Shown: positions 22,599 through 33,484 of the stretch, in pieces | How the letters are laid out: the number at the start of each line of letters is the position of its first letter | How positions within the stretch are numbered: the first letter of the stretch is position 1 | Assembly (NCBI GenBank): GCA_039619475.1 | Contig: CM077115.1 | Coordinates: 39,318,444-39,382,443, forward strand | Length of the DNA: 64,000 nt | From: Icerya purchasi | Lineage: Eukaryota > Arthropoda > Insecta > Hemiptera > Monophlebidae | Direction of reading: 5' to 3' | Notes under the pieces: model-generated | What the model was told of the DNA's origin: nothing | What the model saw: the letters and a program-made list of their open reading frames with translations, nothing else | Database searches by the model: none | Translations under genes and position numbers: made by a program

Positions 22599-24306
22599 GA
22601 GTTCCTTAAATGTTTAAGTATTTATTCATTAATTTTGTAACAATAAAGTAATTTCAAAGTTTTCTTTACCCGAAGGTATTACATAAAACGAAACATGAAA
22701 GCACGTCAATAAATTAAAATATTTTTCACCGCTTAATAATTAATAAAAATAGTTTCACACAAAATTAAATTAACATTAATGTACTCATTACGTTAGATGA
22801 TGATATTAAATAAAGGTAATACATATATGAATAAAATAAAATTGGAGGTGAATTTTTGTATTCGTTTTTTGTCAAATAGAGATAGCCTTTCGAAAAGTAT
22901 ATTAAATATATAATGAAAAAAGTTATAAGCAATATAAAAGAATTAGAATTGTAATAAACGTTTTTCAGCGTTCAGAAATTACACGACAAAATTTCGCGTA
23001 GCAGGCGTGAAAGGCCCGAGCTTATTGCACGCTCTTAAAAAAAAAATGTCACGACGCTAGTTATCCACCCTTGTTGATCAATTCCGTCCTAGTATCGAAG
23101 TTGATTTTATTTATTTTCACACTCCCTACCCCCTTGTATTTGCGCAGCTTTATGTTAAATATTACTGTCATAAAATAATACTGCGATGAGCGCTGTTGAG
23201 TGATTTGTTTGCGATCGTTTGTGCGTCCATGTATCAAGAAAAAAATTATATATTTGGAGGAAAACTACGGTCTAGTGCACCCATTATCTTGAGCATAATC
23301 GAATATACTAATCAATGTTTACATTCACGCATCTGTATCAGTAGTATACAGAAGGGGTAATGGGAAAAACAATTTTAACAAACGCCTAATTGCTTTTAAA
23401 ATCATTTGCAAGTTCGATTGTTCAAACGGCTTCCGACCCCAATAACCGAGATAAATGTAGTGCATTCTATATAGCTTTTTGAAAAAGTCAATTCAAAATC
23501 TGCAAGTTCGTTTATAACTATAGTATTTTACAGCTTGCTTTTTAACAGAGAATGCCGTGGTAGACAAAAAATTTTCCGATCTAACATCGGAAAAATTTTA
23601 ATAAACATTTCTCGGACAAATTTTAAACGTAATGTCGACGAATGGTGTGCACCGTCGGTCTTTTTGAAATTCGTTTGATGTGAAAAATTTTCCAGCCGTA
23701 TTTTTTATATTTATCGATGAAATGGTGTGTGATGTTTGGTTAAACTTTTTGCTATAGTGGGAGCATTTTTCTCGTTCGTTTTTAGCATTTAAATTTATTT
23801 AGTGACCGACCAGCGTGCGTCGTTGGAAACAATTTCGTGACAGATAATAATTCTCCACTATTCTTCACGCGTTAAAGTGTCACTTCCGACTCCTCGTGAT
23901 TAGTTCAATGACAATATTTCGTCGATGCAAAAGAACAACCTATCAAAAGACCGGATACTAACCGAAATAACAATTTCTAAAAGAGTAATAGTCGATTACA
24001 GCCGATTAATTAATAATAGAGATTACATATAATTTTGCCAAGGCTATTGATTCTTTTAGTGATTCCAATTGCGATATATTTTTCGAATCTGATAACGCTT
24101 AAATGACACAGCCGATACCAGCACAGAAAATAAAACGGGAAAAAAAATTAAAACAGCAATTTGCTCCGCAAAAAATGTATCAGTTCCGAACGTAGAATAA
24201 AGAAGAACTCTTTGCCCAGACGTTAGAGTAGGACATAAAAAAACATTTAACAAAGAAAAATACAACAAAAAAAAAACAATTTTTTGTATATAGGTTAAAT
24301 ATTAAA

Positions 24307-24340
<34 letters not shown>

Positions 24341-25531
24341 GATTAGTAGTTTCCTATTTTATTTATCGCACATTCCATAAGATCAAGAATGAATAATAAA
24401 AATTTAAAAAATCGAAACTAAAAAAAAAAGGAAACACTAAAAATTCAATTTTTTATAAATCCGTCCACTTTTTTGATATATTATTTTCAGATGCATTTAC
24501 AATTTTTCTTTTTGCGCATTTCATTTACGAAAAGAACCGGTTTCTTAAGTTCTTGTAATAAAATCCGGTTCAGGCAAAGGAGCACTCAGGATTTTTTTTT
24601 TTTTGGTCGGGGCTAGAATTTAGAAGATGAGTTACGGGGTGGTAACTCGGTACCTCGACTAAGTACCTATTTATTTCCATGGTTTGTAAATTAAAAAAAA
24701 TAAAATAAAAAAAAAAAATACAAAATTAAGGAATATTATTTTTAAAAAAATTACAAAACTGACGAATTTTATTTAAAAAAAAAATAATAATAATTGAAAC
24801 GTAACATTATGTTTGTAATAAGCACAAATTAGATAAGTATACGAATTTTATTTTAAAAAAATTAGCTAAAATTATATAACATTATATACTTGTAATATAA
24901 GTAAAAAGTAAATATGTATGTTTTTAAAAAGAAGAAAATTAAGTAAAACAAAACATTATAAAACGAAATTATGATTTCGAAGATTTTTTGGGAGGAGCAA
25001 TGGCTCCGTGGCACCCCCTTGAGTGTGCCAATGGGTTCAGGTATGTGTTTAATCTCAATGCATTGTTTCTCGGTATTGCCGAAATTCGCTTTTTCAGAAT
25101 TCCGTTTATAATGCGAGGATGATCATCAATGGCGTCGCAACTCTTTTTTTTTTTTTTTTTTTTTTTATGTTCGGTAAAATATAAATAATCGCCCGAGCCT
25201 GTCACGACGTCACGACAAGTACGGTAAATAAGGTAGTTTGAATTTCATAAAACATTGCCACTAGCTACGCTAAATGACGTTTCTTTCTCAAAAAAAATAT
25301 GTATTACGGTTGCTGGAACAACTGGCTGCAGTATTTAGATCTATTATTAGGCTTCGTACTTTGCCAACCTTGGCACTTTACAATCCATCGATTATCGAGG
25401 ATATATGCGACTTTGCTGTCGCCGGTTATACGACTTATTAGAGCAGTTGTTGTTCAGCAATAAATATAAAATTTAAAAAAACAAAAAGGGACTAAAAAAT
25501 ATCTATTCTATTATCATCTTGCTTAAATTTT
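22599..25531. other. AT-rich spacer, no gene seen
   Basis: Long poly-T tracts at about 24309-24335 and 25147-25166. Two G/C-rich patches (about 24600 and 25000) resemble DNA-transposon tips, but I could not pair them convincingly. No gene recognised. Confidence 0.4.
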
Positions 25532-26090
25532 CACCTGTTAAGTTGAATGGTAGACAATAGCCGTTGTCAGAAGTTGCTTTTAACGGTAAATGACTGCGAA
25601 ATATTTTCTATTACGCATGCAGGAATGAACTGCCTTTTATGAAAAAAATGATTAAAATCAACGATAAAAACTCGACATCAATTCATTTCACATTAATTAG
25701 CACCATTTTAACCGTTTTTACTATTAATTCGGTTGCATATTTAGTTTTTCAAAGTTAATATAGTTTACATTCCTGTTACAATATGCGTAACATTGCGCTA
25801 TATGCATATATTTTGATATCGTGTTTATATTTACGGGTATGTTTCATCATCATGGGGTATCGCGTCTCACCCCACGTAGGCCTCATCGTGACCATAATCT
25901 GTCACCCGGTTGATCAGACTGCGCCAACAATTCCGATCCCTCGCGATGTGTACACAATCCTGAAAGGTACGCGGCCAGCAGCTTTGCACACCGCGTCCGA
26001 CCATCTAGTCGGCGGCGCACGACCTCGACTTCTTCTTCCGTTGACCTTTCCTTGGATGAGCAGCGTGTTTCCAAATTGTCCGCTCTCAGA
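25532..26090 (-). repeat. Right arm of ~0.55-kb inverted duplicate, RTE-like 3' end
   Basis: Minus-strand copy of 18330-18880. It encodes the tail of the same RTE-like protein (SKERSTEEEVEVVRRRLDGR in one frame) followed by the shared 3' segment. Its RT part starts deeper into the element than that of the left copy. The two arms lie about 6.65 kb apart in opposite orientation. Confidence 0.85.
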
Positions 26091-26420
26091 ATAATCGATT
26101 TTAATAATGGTAGTTAAACTTTTTTCTATAATTTCGTAATCGAATTAATATTAAAAGAAGTACAAAAATTTTTTGTACGCTTATTTGGTTTTTTGTGGTT
26201 ATTAATTTGAAATACATGTAAGTTTTAAACAACTTAAGATGGTGTTAAAATATACAAAATTGCTCGGTAAAATTTTATATTCGGATATGAAATTAAACGG
26301 AACAAAAAAAAAAATTAACATTTCAAGCAGTACATATGTAAGTGTTCGTGAATATTTATAAATATAATAAAATAAATTTGTTTTTAGTTTTATTTGACTG
26401 TACTCGGTGTGGTGTTAAGC

Positions 26421-26714
26421 GTTTCTAAAAAGTAAGTTATTTTAATTTATTTTAAAGTAAATTTTTATACTTATTTCTAAAGTAAGTTATTTTAATTTAT
26501 TAAAGTAAATTTTTATACTAATTTCTAAAGTAAGTTATTTTAATTTATTTTAAAGTAAATTTTTATACTTATTTCTAAAGTAAGTTATTTTAATTTATTA
26601 AAGTAAATTTTTATACTCATTTCTAAAGTAAGTTATTTTAATTTATTTTAAAGTAAATTTTTATACTTATTTCTAAAGTAAGTTATTTTAATTTATTAAA
26701 GTAAATTTTTATAC
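26421..26714. repeat. Higher-order tandem repeat, three 98-bp dimers
   Basis: Six units alternate strictly between a 50-bp form (with TTTATTTTAAAG) and a 48-bp form (with TTTATTAAAG), giving three 98-bp dimers that total exactly 294 bp. Each unit contains CTAAAGTAAGTTATTTTAAT and ends TTTTTATAC. The dimer, not the monomer, is the unit of the last amplification. Confidence 0.95.
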
Positions 26715-27690
26715 TTATTTTCGTTTGTTGTTTAGTTTTTAGTTTCACGATACATTTTCAGACGAAAGATTAGAAATCAGTGGATTAATGTTTTTGAAAT
26801 TATACGTCTCGATATCTATAAGGAGAAACAACTTATTAGGTAAATTTAGTTTTGTTGTAATCCGAAAAAGACCGAATTTTCTTAATTACGTATGATAGGC
26901 GGATAGAGTACATAGTGTGAGTCTTCATGTTATATATTCGGGTAATCTACTATTTTCTCTTAAATGATTGTTTTTCTTTTTTATATTCTAGATATCTTTG
27001 ATATTCACCCGAGAAAAATCGTTATCGTAAATATTTTATCTGACGATCAATGATGATTATATCTTTATTAATTACACAGTTACACTTTGAAGGTTGTCGT
27101 TTTGTACACATCTGCCCGTGTTCCAACCGAAGTTGCGATAGTGAAGCCCGGTGGAATAGAGCAGAGTGATCCGCTGCAAAAATTTTGCCTTATTTTTTAG
27201 TTTTAGTTTGCACGGTAAAAAAGGGTGGGAAGAGCATTTTTGTTAATTGATTATCTCGGGGGCAAATGGATTAATTTCGGATATTATTTCGGTTTTCACG
27301 AAAAATTCTTTTCAAAGTCTATTTCACTTCGAATTTCAAGCACGATTACACTACTGCCTTCCGAGAGCGAGAACAGTGCTTATCATCTCGATGGTGGACG
27401 ATAATTCGTGTAATAGGTTGCGTACGGAAATGAAGTTACCGTGACATACATTTCGGTAATTGTTTACATTTTTCATTTGTAACATGTGCGCAGCTGTCCG
27501 AGTTAGGAGAAACAACACTAGTTATTTCGAATCTGTTGAAAGGGGTTGTCAAACGATTTTCTAGTTGTTGAAACTTCGTTTGCAAAGTCATCGATTTTGA
27601 ATACCCTCAACAACAATTTTCCCTCACTACACACATTACTGTATACAGAGACATATATGTGTACACTTAGGTCTATGGAGAGGTGCAGCT
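26715..27690. other. Spacer, no gene seen
   Basis: No recognised coding family. Composition becomes less AT-rich towards 27.1-27.7 kb. Confidence 0.4.
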
Positions 27691-27745
27691 ATGCCCCGTG
27701 ATGTCTTAGTTCGCAGAAGTGGCCCGAGGCAGCGTCAATTCGAAG
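27691..27745 (+). CDS. Candidate first coding exon with SNAG-like N-terminus
   Basis: ATG at 27691 has a purine at -3 and opens MPRDVLVRRSGPRQRQFEG, 19 residues before an in-frame stop. A strong splice donor (GGGTAAGT) starts at 27746, just ahead of the stop, so the frame could continue in a distant exon. The opening Met-Pro-Arg followed by Leu-Val-Arg loosely resembles SNAG repressor motifs at the start of Snail, Gfi and Scratch-type zinc-finger proteins, although Asp at position 4 and Val at 5 differ from the usual Ser/Gly-Phe. Pyrimidine-rich sequence follows. This is an inference from a short string and may be chance. Confidence 0.2.
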
Positions 27746-27959
27746 GGTAAGTTAGCTAGAATTAGCATTTTAAGTTCATTTTTTGCGCGTACCTCCTCGG
27801 TTCGCTTTCAGTACAAACGTTTTGCAAAGGCGGCTCAATTTTCCGTTCGACTAGCCTTGCTAAGCGCTACACAACTCGATTCGTAGCCCACTCCCCTGTT
27901 GACTGTTTTTTTTTTCTGTTTTTTTTTTTCTCTCTCTCTTTCTCTATGCGCTTTTGTAA

Positions 27960-28163
27960 TCATTTTTCTTCGTTTTCGTTTTTTTTTTTTTGTTTATTTT
28001 TTTTAATTTTTCCTTTTACCACCTCGGGTTGTTTGTCCCCTTTTTCCGGATAGTGGACGCAGTAAATTCGGTCGTCACGCGTTGTTCTTCTTGGAAGCCA
28101 TTTTGCTGTTCGCTTCTTTCTGTGGAGTATCTCTAGTACTTCTTCCGGCTTCATGTGTCGCAT
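27960..28163 (-). CDS. Unrecognised basic open frame
   Basis: A 67-codon minus-strand frame starts MRHMKPEEVLEILHRKKR and has protein-like, charged composition through RTTRDDRIYCVHYPEKGDKQ before running into a lysine/asparagine-rich tail that reflects a T-rich plus strand. It could be an exon remnant, a transposon protein fragment or chance. I recognise no family. No splice site or promoter assigns it to a gene. Confidence 0.2.
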   Translation of the reverse strand: MRHMKPEEVLEILHRKKRTAKWLPRRTTRDDRIYCVHYPEKGDKQPEVVKGKIKKNKQKKKNENEEK

Positions 28164-28477
28164 TATATCGACTAACCGGCGGAAAAATTTCGTACGGCTC
28201 GGGAAATAAATATGGGTCAGTGTTGCAGATGGTTTTTTGTGATGACTGGATCTTTTGATCGAGTGCGCATAGAGTTGTATGATCGTTATTAAATCGAGTT
28301 AACAGTTGCCTTCAAATGGTTGTTTGACGGATAAATAAATATAGTCTTCCACCCTATTATGCAGGGTGCAGTTAACGCGAAAAGCAGACGTAATGGCTTT
28401 GGTGTCTATCGATAAATTGTAATAGGATTTAAAATAGCAATGGCGCGAGGAAAGTGTAAAACGCATTTAAATCAAAG

Positions 28478-28500
28478 ATTATTATTATTATTATTATTAA
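28478..28500. repeat. ATT trinucleotide repeat
   Basis: About seven ATT units. Confidence 0.9.
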
Positions 28501-28806
28501 GTAATACATGAAGTTGTAACCGAAATTTAAAAAAATCATCCACAACGTGCGGATTTGGCGGTAGTAATGGACGGTAAAATGTAACAACACACATTTGAAA
28601 ATGCTATTATGTATATTATTGGAATTAATGTTATTTCAATATTTATTAATCGAAATGTAGTGAAACGTAGCGAAATGTATCAAAATTTATATTTATATAT
28701 TAGAGAAACGCAATTACTTTAGGGCTGCGCTTTGTAAGAGCGACAAAAGTGAAATTGCTCCATCATTGACAACGGCCGTTACATTTTTTTTTTTTTTATT
28801 ATTAAT

Positions 28807-28852
28807 TCTTATTATTAATTCTTATTATTAATTCTTATTATTATCTTACGCG
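28807..28852. repeat. 13-bp tandem repeat ATTATTAATTCTT
   Basis: About three and a half copies following a poly-T tract. Confidence 0.85.
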
Positions 28853-29097
28853 GGTAGAGATATAAATTTAAAAGCGGTTTTAATATGTTTAAAAGTGATA
28901 CAATAAAAACTACTAGAAAGTAATAATGTAAAAAAGATTAATTATCAATTTAATAAAAATTTGAACGCGCTATTTATTATATTTATATATTATCAAAAAA
29001 TACAATTACTTTAATTATGTTTCGAACGGTGTAGCGGCGAAAGTAATACCGAACCTCAGTTCTTTTATCTTATCAATAGCTGACCGAATCTACATTT

Positions 29098-29178
29098 AAC
29101 TGATCCTTCTCCCTCGTTTCGTTTCTGGGCGAAGATCCTTTGTTGACATGCCCAAAGATGGGGTTATAAAAAAAAAAA
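29098..29178 (+). mobile_element. 3' tail of the RNase H/zinc-finger non-LTR family
   Basis: Carries the degenerate signature TCCTTTGTTGACATGCCCAA followed by a poly-A tract, matching the CCTTGGTTGACGAGCCC ends at 42.6 and 50.8 kb. No coding sequence remains. Confidence 0.55.
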
Positions 29179-29675
29179 AAAAAACTACCGAAAAATTGCT
29201 ACAAACATTGGCAACGACCGTAGTTGGTTCAAATTCTCCTCCACTACCATCGGGCTTAGTATTTTTCTTTTTTTTCATTTTTATTTTATTATTAATTCTT
29301 ATTAACTTCAATTCTTTATACGTACTATATAAATATAATCGAAATTTTCAACTTGTTATTAATTATTTACGTTTCTATAAACGATAAACGAATTTCGTAT
29401 TTAACGAATTCATTGATAATGAAAATAAGATTAAAAATATTTATTCCTATTTTATATGTTGCTTATAAATTAATATGATAAATATCAAAATCGATTTTAA
29501 ATTTACATTTCTCTCCACATAAGGCAATAAGAACTAATAAAATGCAACGGCCGCTGTCAATGATGCAGTAGTTTTCGCCGCAACTACATCACATAAAGCG
29601 TAGTTCTAGAGTAATTGTGTTTCTACAACATACGAATATATACAAATGACGCGTTTAAATTTTTATTTAATTTAA

Positions 29676-29771
29676 ATTACCTGGGAGCGATTTGAATTCG
29701 AAACGAGACAAGTCTCGGTAACCTATGACACCTCTGATTTGGTAGTCAAGCACCTTAAAGGCTACCGCACT
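29676..29771 (-). mobile_element. 5' part of the tRNA-derived SINE, minus strand
   Basis: The reverse complement matches the 19.65-kb SINE from the A box (GGTAGCC then TTAAGGTGCTTG) through ACCAAATCAGAGGTGT to TCGCTCCCA. The A box is partly damaged by a short deletion; the body and tail are missing. Its head lies directly against the RT relic at 29.78 kb. Confidence 0.75.
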
Positions 29772-29774
29772 ATA

Positions 29775-30453
29775 AATATAAATTGTAGTATGAGAATCAA
29801 TGAAACGAAAACTAAAGTACTAAGATGTGACAAAAAAGTAGATGATAAGGTGACCATAATAATAAATGGGAAACCGGTACAACAAGTAAAAGAATTTGAA
29901 TATTTCTGCAGCCTGACAACGACGGATGGAAGATCGGAGCGGGAAATAAGAAAGAGAATAGCCCAAGCAAAGAATGCATTTAGTAAAAAGCTAAGCGTTC
30001 TCTCTTCTAGAAATATAGAGTTAGATATCAGAAAACATTTCATAAAAAGCTTTATTTGGAGTGTTGCCCTTTATGGATGCGAAACGTGGACGCTGCTGAA
30101 AAAAGACAAGCGCAAATTGGAAGCATTTGAAATGTGGTGCTGGCGACGCATGCTAAAGATAAAATGGACGGATAAAATTTCGAACCGCATTGTACTATCC
30201 AGAGTAAAGGAAAAACGAGAAATGTACAATAGAAAGAACAAGAAATTCGACCATAGGACACGTGATACGCCATTCAATGTGGGTTACCAACTTATTAGAA
30301 GGAAAAACAATAGGGAAGACTCATAGAGGAAGGCCTCGAAGGAGATTCATGGATGAAATAAAAGGAAGGAGGTCATACGCGGAGGTTAAAGAGTTAGCCA
30401 GAGCACGAGAAGATCTAACACGTGGCCATGTTACCCACCAACCCTTGGGTTGA
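29775..30453 (+). pseudogene. RTE/CR1-like RT C-terminal relic, best-preserved in the window
   Basis: One frame stays open for about 180 codons: MRINETKTKVLRC, then VKEFEYFCSLTTTDGRSE, EIRKRIAQAKNAFSKK, a block ending WSVALYGCETWTL, and LEAFEMWCWRRMLKIKWTDK. After a single frameshift near 30.2 kb the rest follows in another frame: WVTNLLEGKTIGKTHRGRPR and then RRFMDEI to a TGA. This is the palm-end/thumb/C-terminal part of an RTE-like non-LTR ORF2, with the motif order YLGS, YGCETW, EMWCWRRML, GKxxGxRxRGRPR. The catalytic palm and endonuclease are absent. The open start within SINE sequence is accidental. Confidence 0.85.
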
Positions 30454-30465
30454 GGAGAAGGATGA

Positions 30466-30660
30466 TGAAATATATTTATTTGCAAAAACCGTTTCCGGTC
30501 TAGCTCATCGTCAGCCGAAAGGCGAAAATCCAGCCAAGTATATATTGGAAGTGAAACCAGATTCATTTTTGGCAGGTAAAAATAAACGGAATTTAAAAGG
30601 CACTCTTAAAGAATTTGGAAAAGGCAGAGAATTCCCTTCACATTGAATAATATGCCTAAC
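30466..30660 (-). mobile_element. Probable Penelope-like 3' end with hammerhead-like remnant
   Basis: The minus strand carries CTGACGATGAGC, then GGAAACGG and AAATAAATA (30481-30514 and on), the same arrangement as the 3' end of the Penelope-like element at 35.3 kb. No helix II can be drawn convincingly, so ribozyme activity is unlikely. The opposite strand is open for 74 codons but shows no recognisable protein. Confidence 0.4.
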
Positions 30661-31140
30661 AATGCTATTATTTTTAATTTTTCATTAGTTTTTATTTATC
30701 GCTATTTTATATTTCTGGGGAAATTAATTTCTTTATTTCCGTATTTTTATTGTTTTATTTCAGTTCTATCATTTAAGAAAATTATTACATCTATTTATTG
30801 ATTACTTAAAACTTAATCGCTTTATAGGTCTATTTTCGACGTTTCATCGGCTGGGGCGATAGATTGGCCTAACCTTTCCTCCGGCGTTGGCCGGGAAAAT
30901 TGGGAGATTCATTTTATAAAGGTTGCCAGATTCTCATGGCAATTAATGTATGCAACGTGAGTACACACTTACGACTTCATTTTGCATCGATTAATAAATG
31001 TTCGATTTATCGCGATACACATGTATGTGTCTGGTTACTATAAACCAACTAGCGCACACGTATACATATATACGTGGTGGTTTTAGCCTTCCCCGTATGA
31101 TTCTATTAGCGATTATTTAAATTTCTGAAATAATTTTTGT
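30661..31140. other. Spacer, no gene seen
   Basis: No recognised feature apart from GAAACGTCG on the minus strand near 30838-30846. Confidence 0.35.
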
Positions 31141-31209
31141 CGTTGTCGGGGATCGAACTCGGGACCTCCGTATCGAAAGTCACTCTTTTAGCAACTAGAC
31201 TATCGTGAA
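31141..31209 (-). mobile_element. tRNA-like SINE head or tRNA pseudogene
   Basis: On the minus strand an A box TAGTCTAGTTGC (31191-31202) and a very good B box GAGTTCGATCCCC (31148-31160) are spaced as in a tRNA. The T arm has mismatches and the acceptor ends do not pair, so it is not an intact tRNA gene. No SINE body was identified downstream, and it differs from the two other SINE heads in the window. Confidence 0.55.
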
Positions 31210-33301
31210 TTAAAATTTTAGCAGTAAATTGCCACGTCTGTCGGTGTAAATAATGTATTATTACAGCGAACTCTACTAACCTGTTTGCTAAAATTACAAA
31301 TTATTAGTAAAAAGTAAACAAACCGAAATATAATCCCCGCGGGGTATTACGAAAAATTCGCACATTGTTTCTCTCGTTAGGTTGCGCAGGTTTTCACTTC
31401 TAGCTAATGATGGGCTAGCCTAGGAAGTAAGAAGCTCAAGCCTGAACTAATGATGCTTAATCGAGATGTGGTAAGCTTTTGGTGGACTTGTTATAATCAC
31501 TGCCCCGTTCAGCTCAATTTTGAATTTTAATTACAAGCCTAGCTTACGAATAAAATTGCACTAATCATTGACGTATTTTTGATGATAGTGAACTTTTTTT
31601 TACCTCGTCTCAATTTATTTCCAGCGGTTAATAGATTTTTCGGAAAAATTAAATGATACCGAACCAGAGTATACATTAAAAAAAATATTACGAATATTAA
31701 TAGTGTTAAGAATATACTTTATTTCAAAAATTCACAAATTGCGGGTAATACAACGGAATAAGAAACAATTATTTGTGAAATTGTCAACTGATGGAATAAC
31801 ATTCTTTTCCCGGCTGTGGCATGTACTTATTTTGTAGATAATTTTTTCTCCAGGTCTGGCCGATCGCAGTATTATTTTTCGTGACAAATTCCTCTAATGC
31901 TATTTTTTGTTTTTTTGTTTTTTGAGCTAAAAATACTTCTACAGCATGCTCGATGTAATTATAAGCATTTCATCAGTAGGCTCGCTTGAAAGTTTTAATA
32001 TTGTAAACGATATTGCGAACTTCGACGCTTAGCCGCGGATAATAGTATAGTCCGTTCGATATTCTGAATCTGCCGGTTATTGGCTGGAAAGTGCAGCACT
32101 GGTTCAGGCGCTGTCCGATCCATGATGTATCGTCTGGAGGTCGTGCATACAAGCTAGTTCTTGTCTATAGGTTATTGCTGTTTTGTTTTCGTTTGGTTTT
32201 TTTTCCCCTCGGTTCTTTTGCATTTTTCCTATCGTGCTTCGTGATGCCACACATTATTTGACGGAAGCCGATCTGCCGAATATTCGAGGTCGAGTCGAAG
32301 TTATACCTGTCCGCAGCTATGCGCAGCGTACACACAACAAGCGTATTATGCAAGTGTATACACATATGCACACGTATTTCAGTTGGAAGAGCGCATCAAT
32401 CATCGAACTTGACATCGAAATAGACGGTTGCCGCACATCGATAGTTGGCTCGATGCGCGTCACAGCGGCCTGTGTTTATGTGGTTCAGAGTGGGATATCT
32501 CTGTTCTTGTATATGCGAAAGCTGTCGATTACTGTGATCAGGGTGGTAGCGATACAAAGTAGCATATAGAGTGTGTAGACAACTGAATAACATATCGATG
32601 CAGTCACGCAACAGCGAATATCGTGAATTTTTGCCGCAGAAAGGTGGTTCGCTCTTTATTATCGCCATATGAGCTAATCTGCGCAGACAACCAGTTACAC
32701 CAGTGTCTCGCTACCTGGATATGCGCCGGTGATTGGCGTTTTGCTCAGTCGGGCTTCACTCGAGTTGACCTTTTTTCCTTTACTCGCTTTTTCTTTTTCT
32801 ATCCCTTTTATGAGCGCTACAGAAAGAAGGAGCGAACATATTATCTATCCATTTAACATATCAAATAATAAGAATTATTCTAGAGAATCGAAAATATTGT
32901 CGTTTTACCGTGGGAGTAAGCCCGTCATCAAGAAGAGAGAAGAAGCGTTTTTTTTTTATTTTTTTTTTTGTTTTAAATTAAATAATATGTATATTTGCTA
33001 GTTTTTCTATTTGTTCTTTTCGATAATCATCTTTTTACAGTACTTTTAATGAGCTTATCAATATGCTTTCGCCGGCAGTAGTGAATTGAAGAAGAACACA
33101 GGTTTAGCAGTTACTGTTATTGTTCGAGCGGTGAGATAATTAAGAAGCTAGATAATTTTGCGCATGCGCGTTTTTCTTCTTAATTGTTCCAGTTGCCTAA
33201 ACAATCTGTAAATTGTGACATTTTCAGTGGTTAGATGAAAATGATTTTAAATTTTCGCGCTTTTGTTATTAACCATTTTTTGTCTACTCATTTATTTCGA
33301 A
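31210..33301. other. Spacer, no recognised gene
   Basis: About 2.1 kb. The middle part (32.1-32.75 kb) is less AT-rich and holds a 128-codon plus-strand frame (32183-32569) and an overlapping minus-strand frame. Neither shows a motif I recognise, so I do not call them genes. Confidence 0.35.
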
Positions 33302-33450
33302 TCCAACACGGGAGGAAAAGCCAGTCCTTAAATAGATACGCCAACGATCGACGGTCACCTTCGGATTGGCTACTTCCATTTCTTATTTGACCGATAACAG
33401 CGTTCCAATTTGAATCGATTTTTACACCGTCGCATTATCCGTGTTTAAAC
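33302..33450 (-). repeat. Left inverted terminal repeat of Penelope-like element
   Basis: Its reverse complement matches 35173-35318. In the ~115-bp core I count about eight differences, roughly 93% identity. Further similarity extends outward in patches (TAGACAAA near 33285 and 35415). Confidence 0.9.
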
Positions 33451-33484
33451 ATATTTTTATTTTTCGATTTCAATAGTCTAATTT

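Larger units (their letters stand above)
28702..29626. mobile_element. Candidate non-autonomous DNA transposon with ~90-bp TIRs
   Basis: 28702-28797 and 29539-29626 are imperfect inverted repeats sharing GAGAAACGCAATTACT near the outer tip and CATCATTGACAACGGCCGTT at the inner end. A third, more diverged copy of the outer part lies at about 28990-29050. The interior is AT-rich and non-coding and includes a 13-bp tandem repeat (28807-28852) and the 3' tail of a non-LTR element (29098-29178). No transposase is present. Target duplications were not resolved. Confidence 0.5.

Noticed and set aside
24565..25025. G/C-rich patches near 24.6 and 25.0 kb as a MITE pair
   Set aside because: Only short, poorly aligned similarity between the two patches by eye; not enough for a terminal inverted repeat call.
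29215..29260. GGTTCAAATTC B-box-like string near 29.23 kb
   Set aside because: No convincing A box upstream and no match to the SINEs in the window.
32183..32668. 128-codon plus and 90-codon minus overlapping frames
   Set aside because: No recognisable motif, and both strands are open over the same sequence, so chance is the simpler reading.
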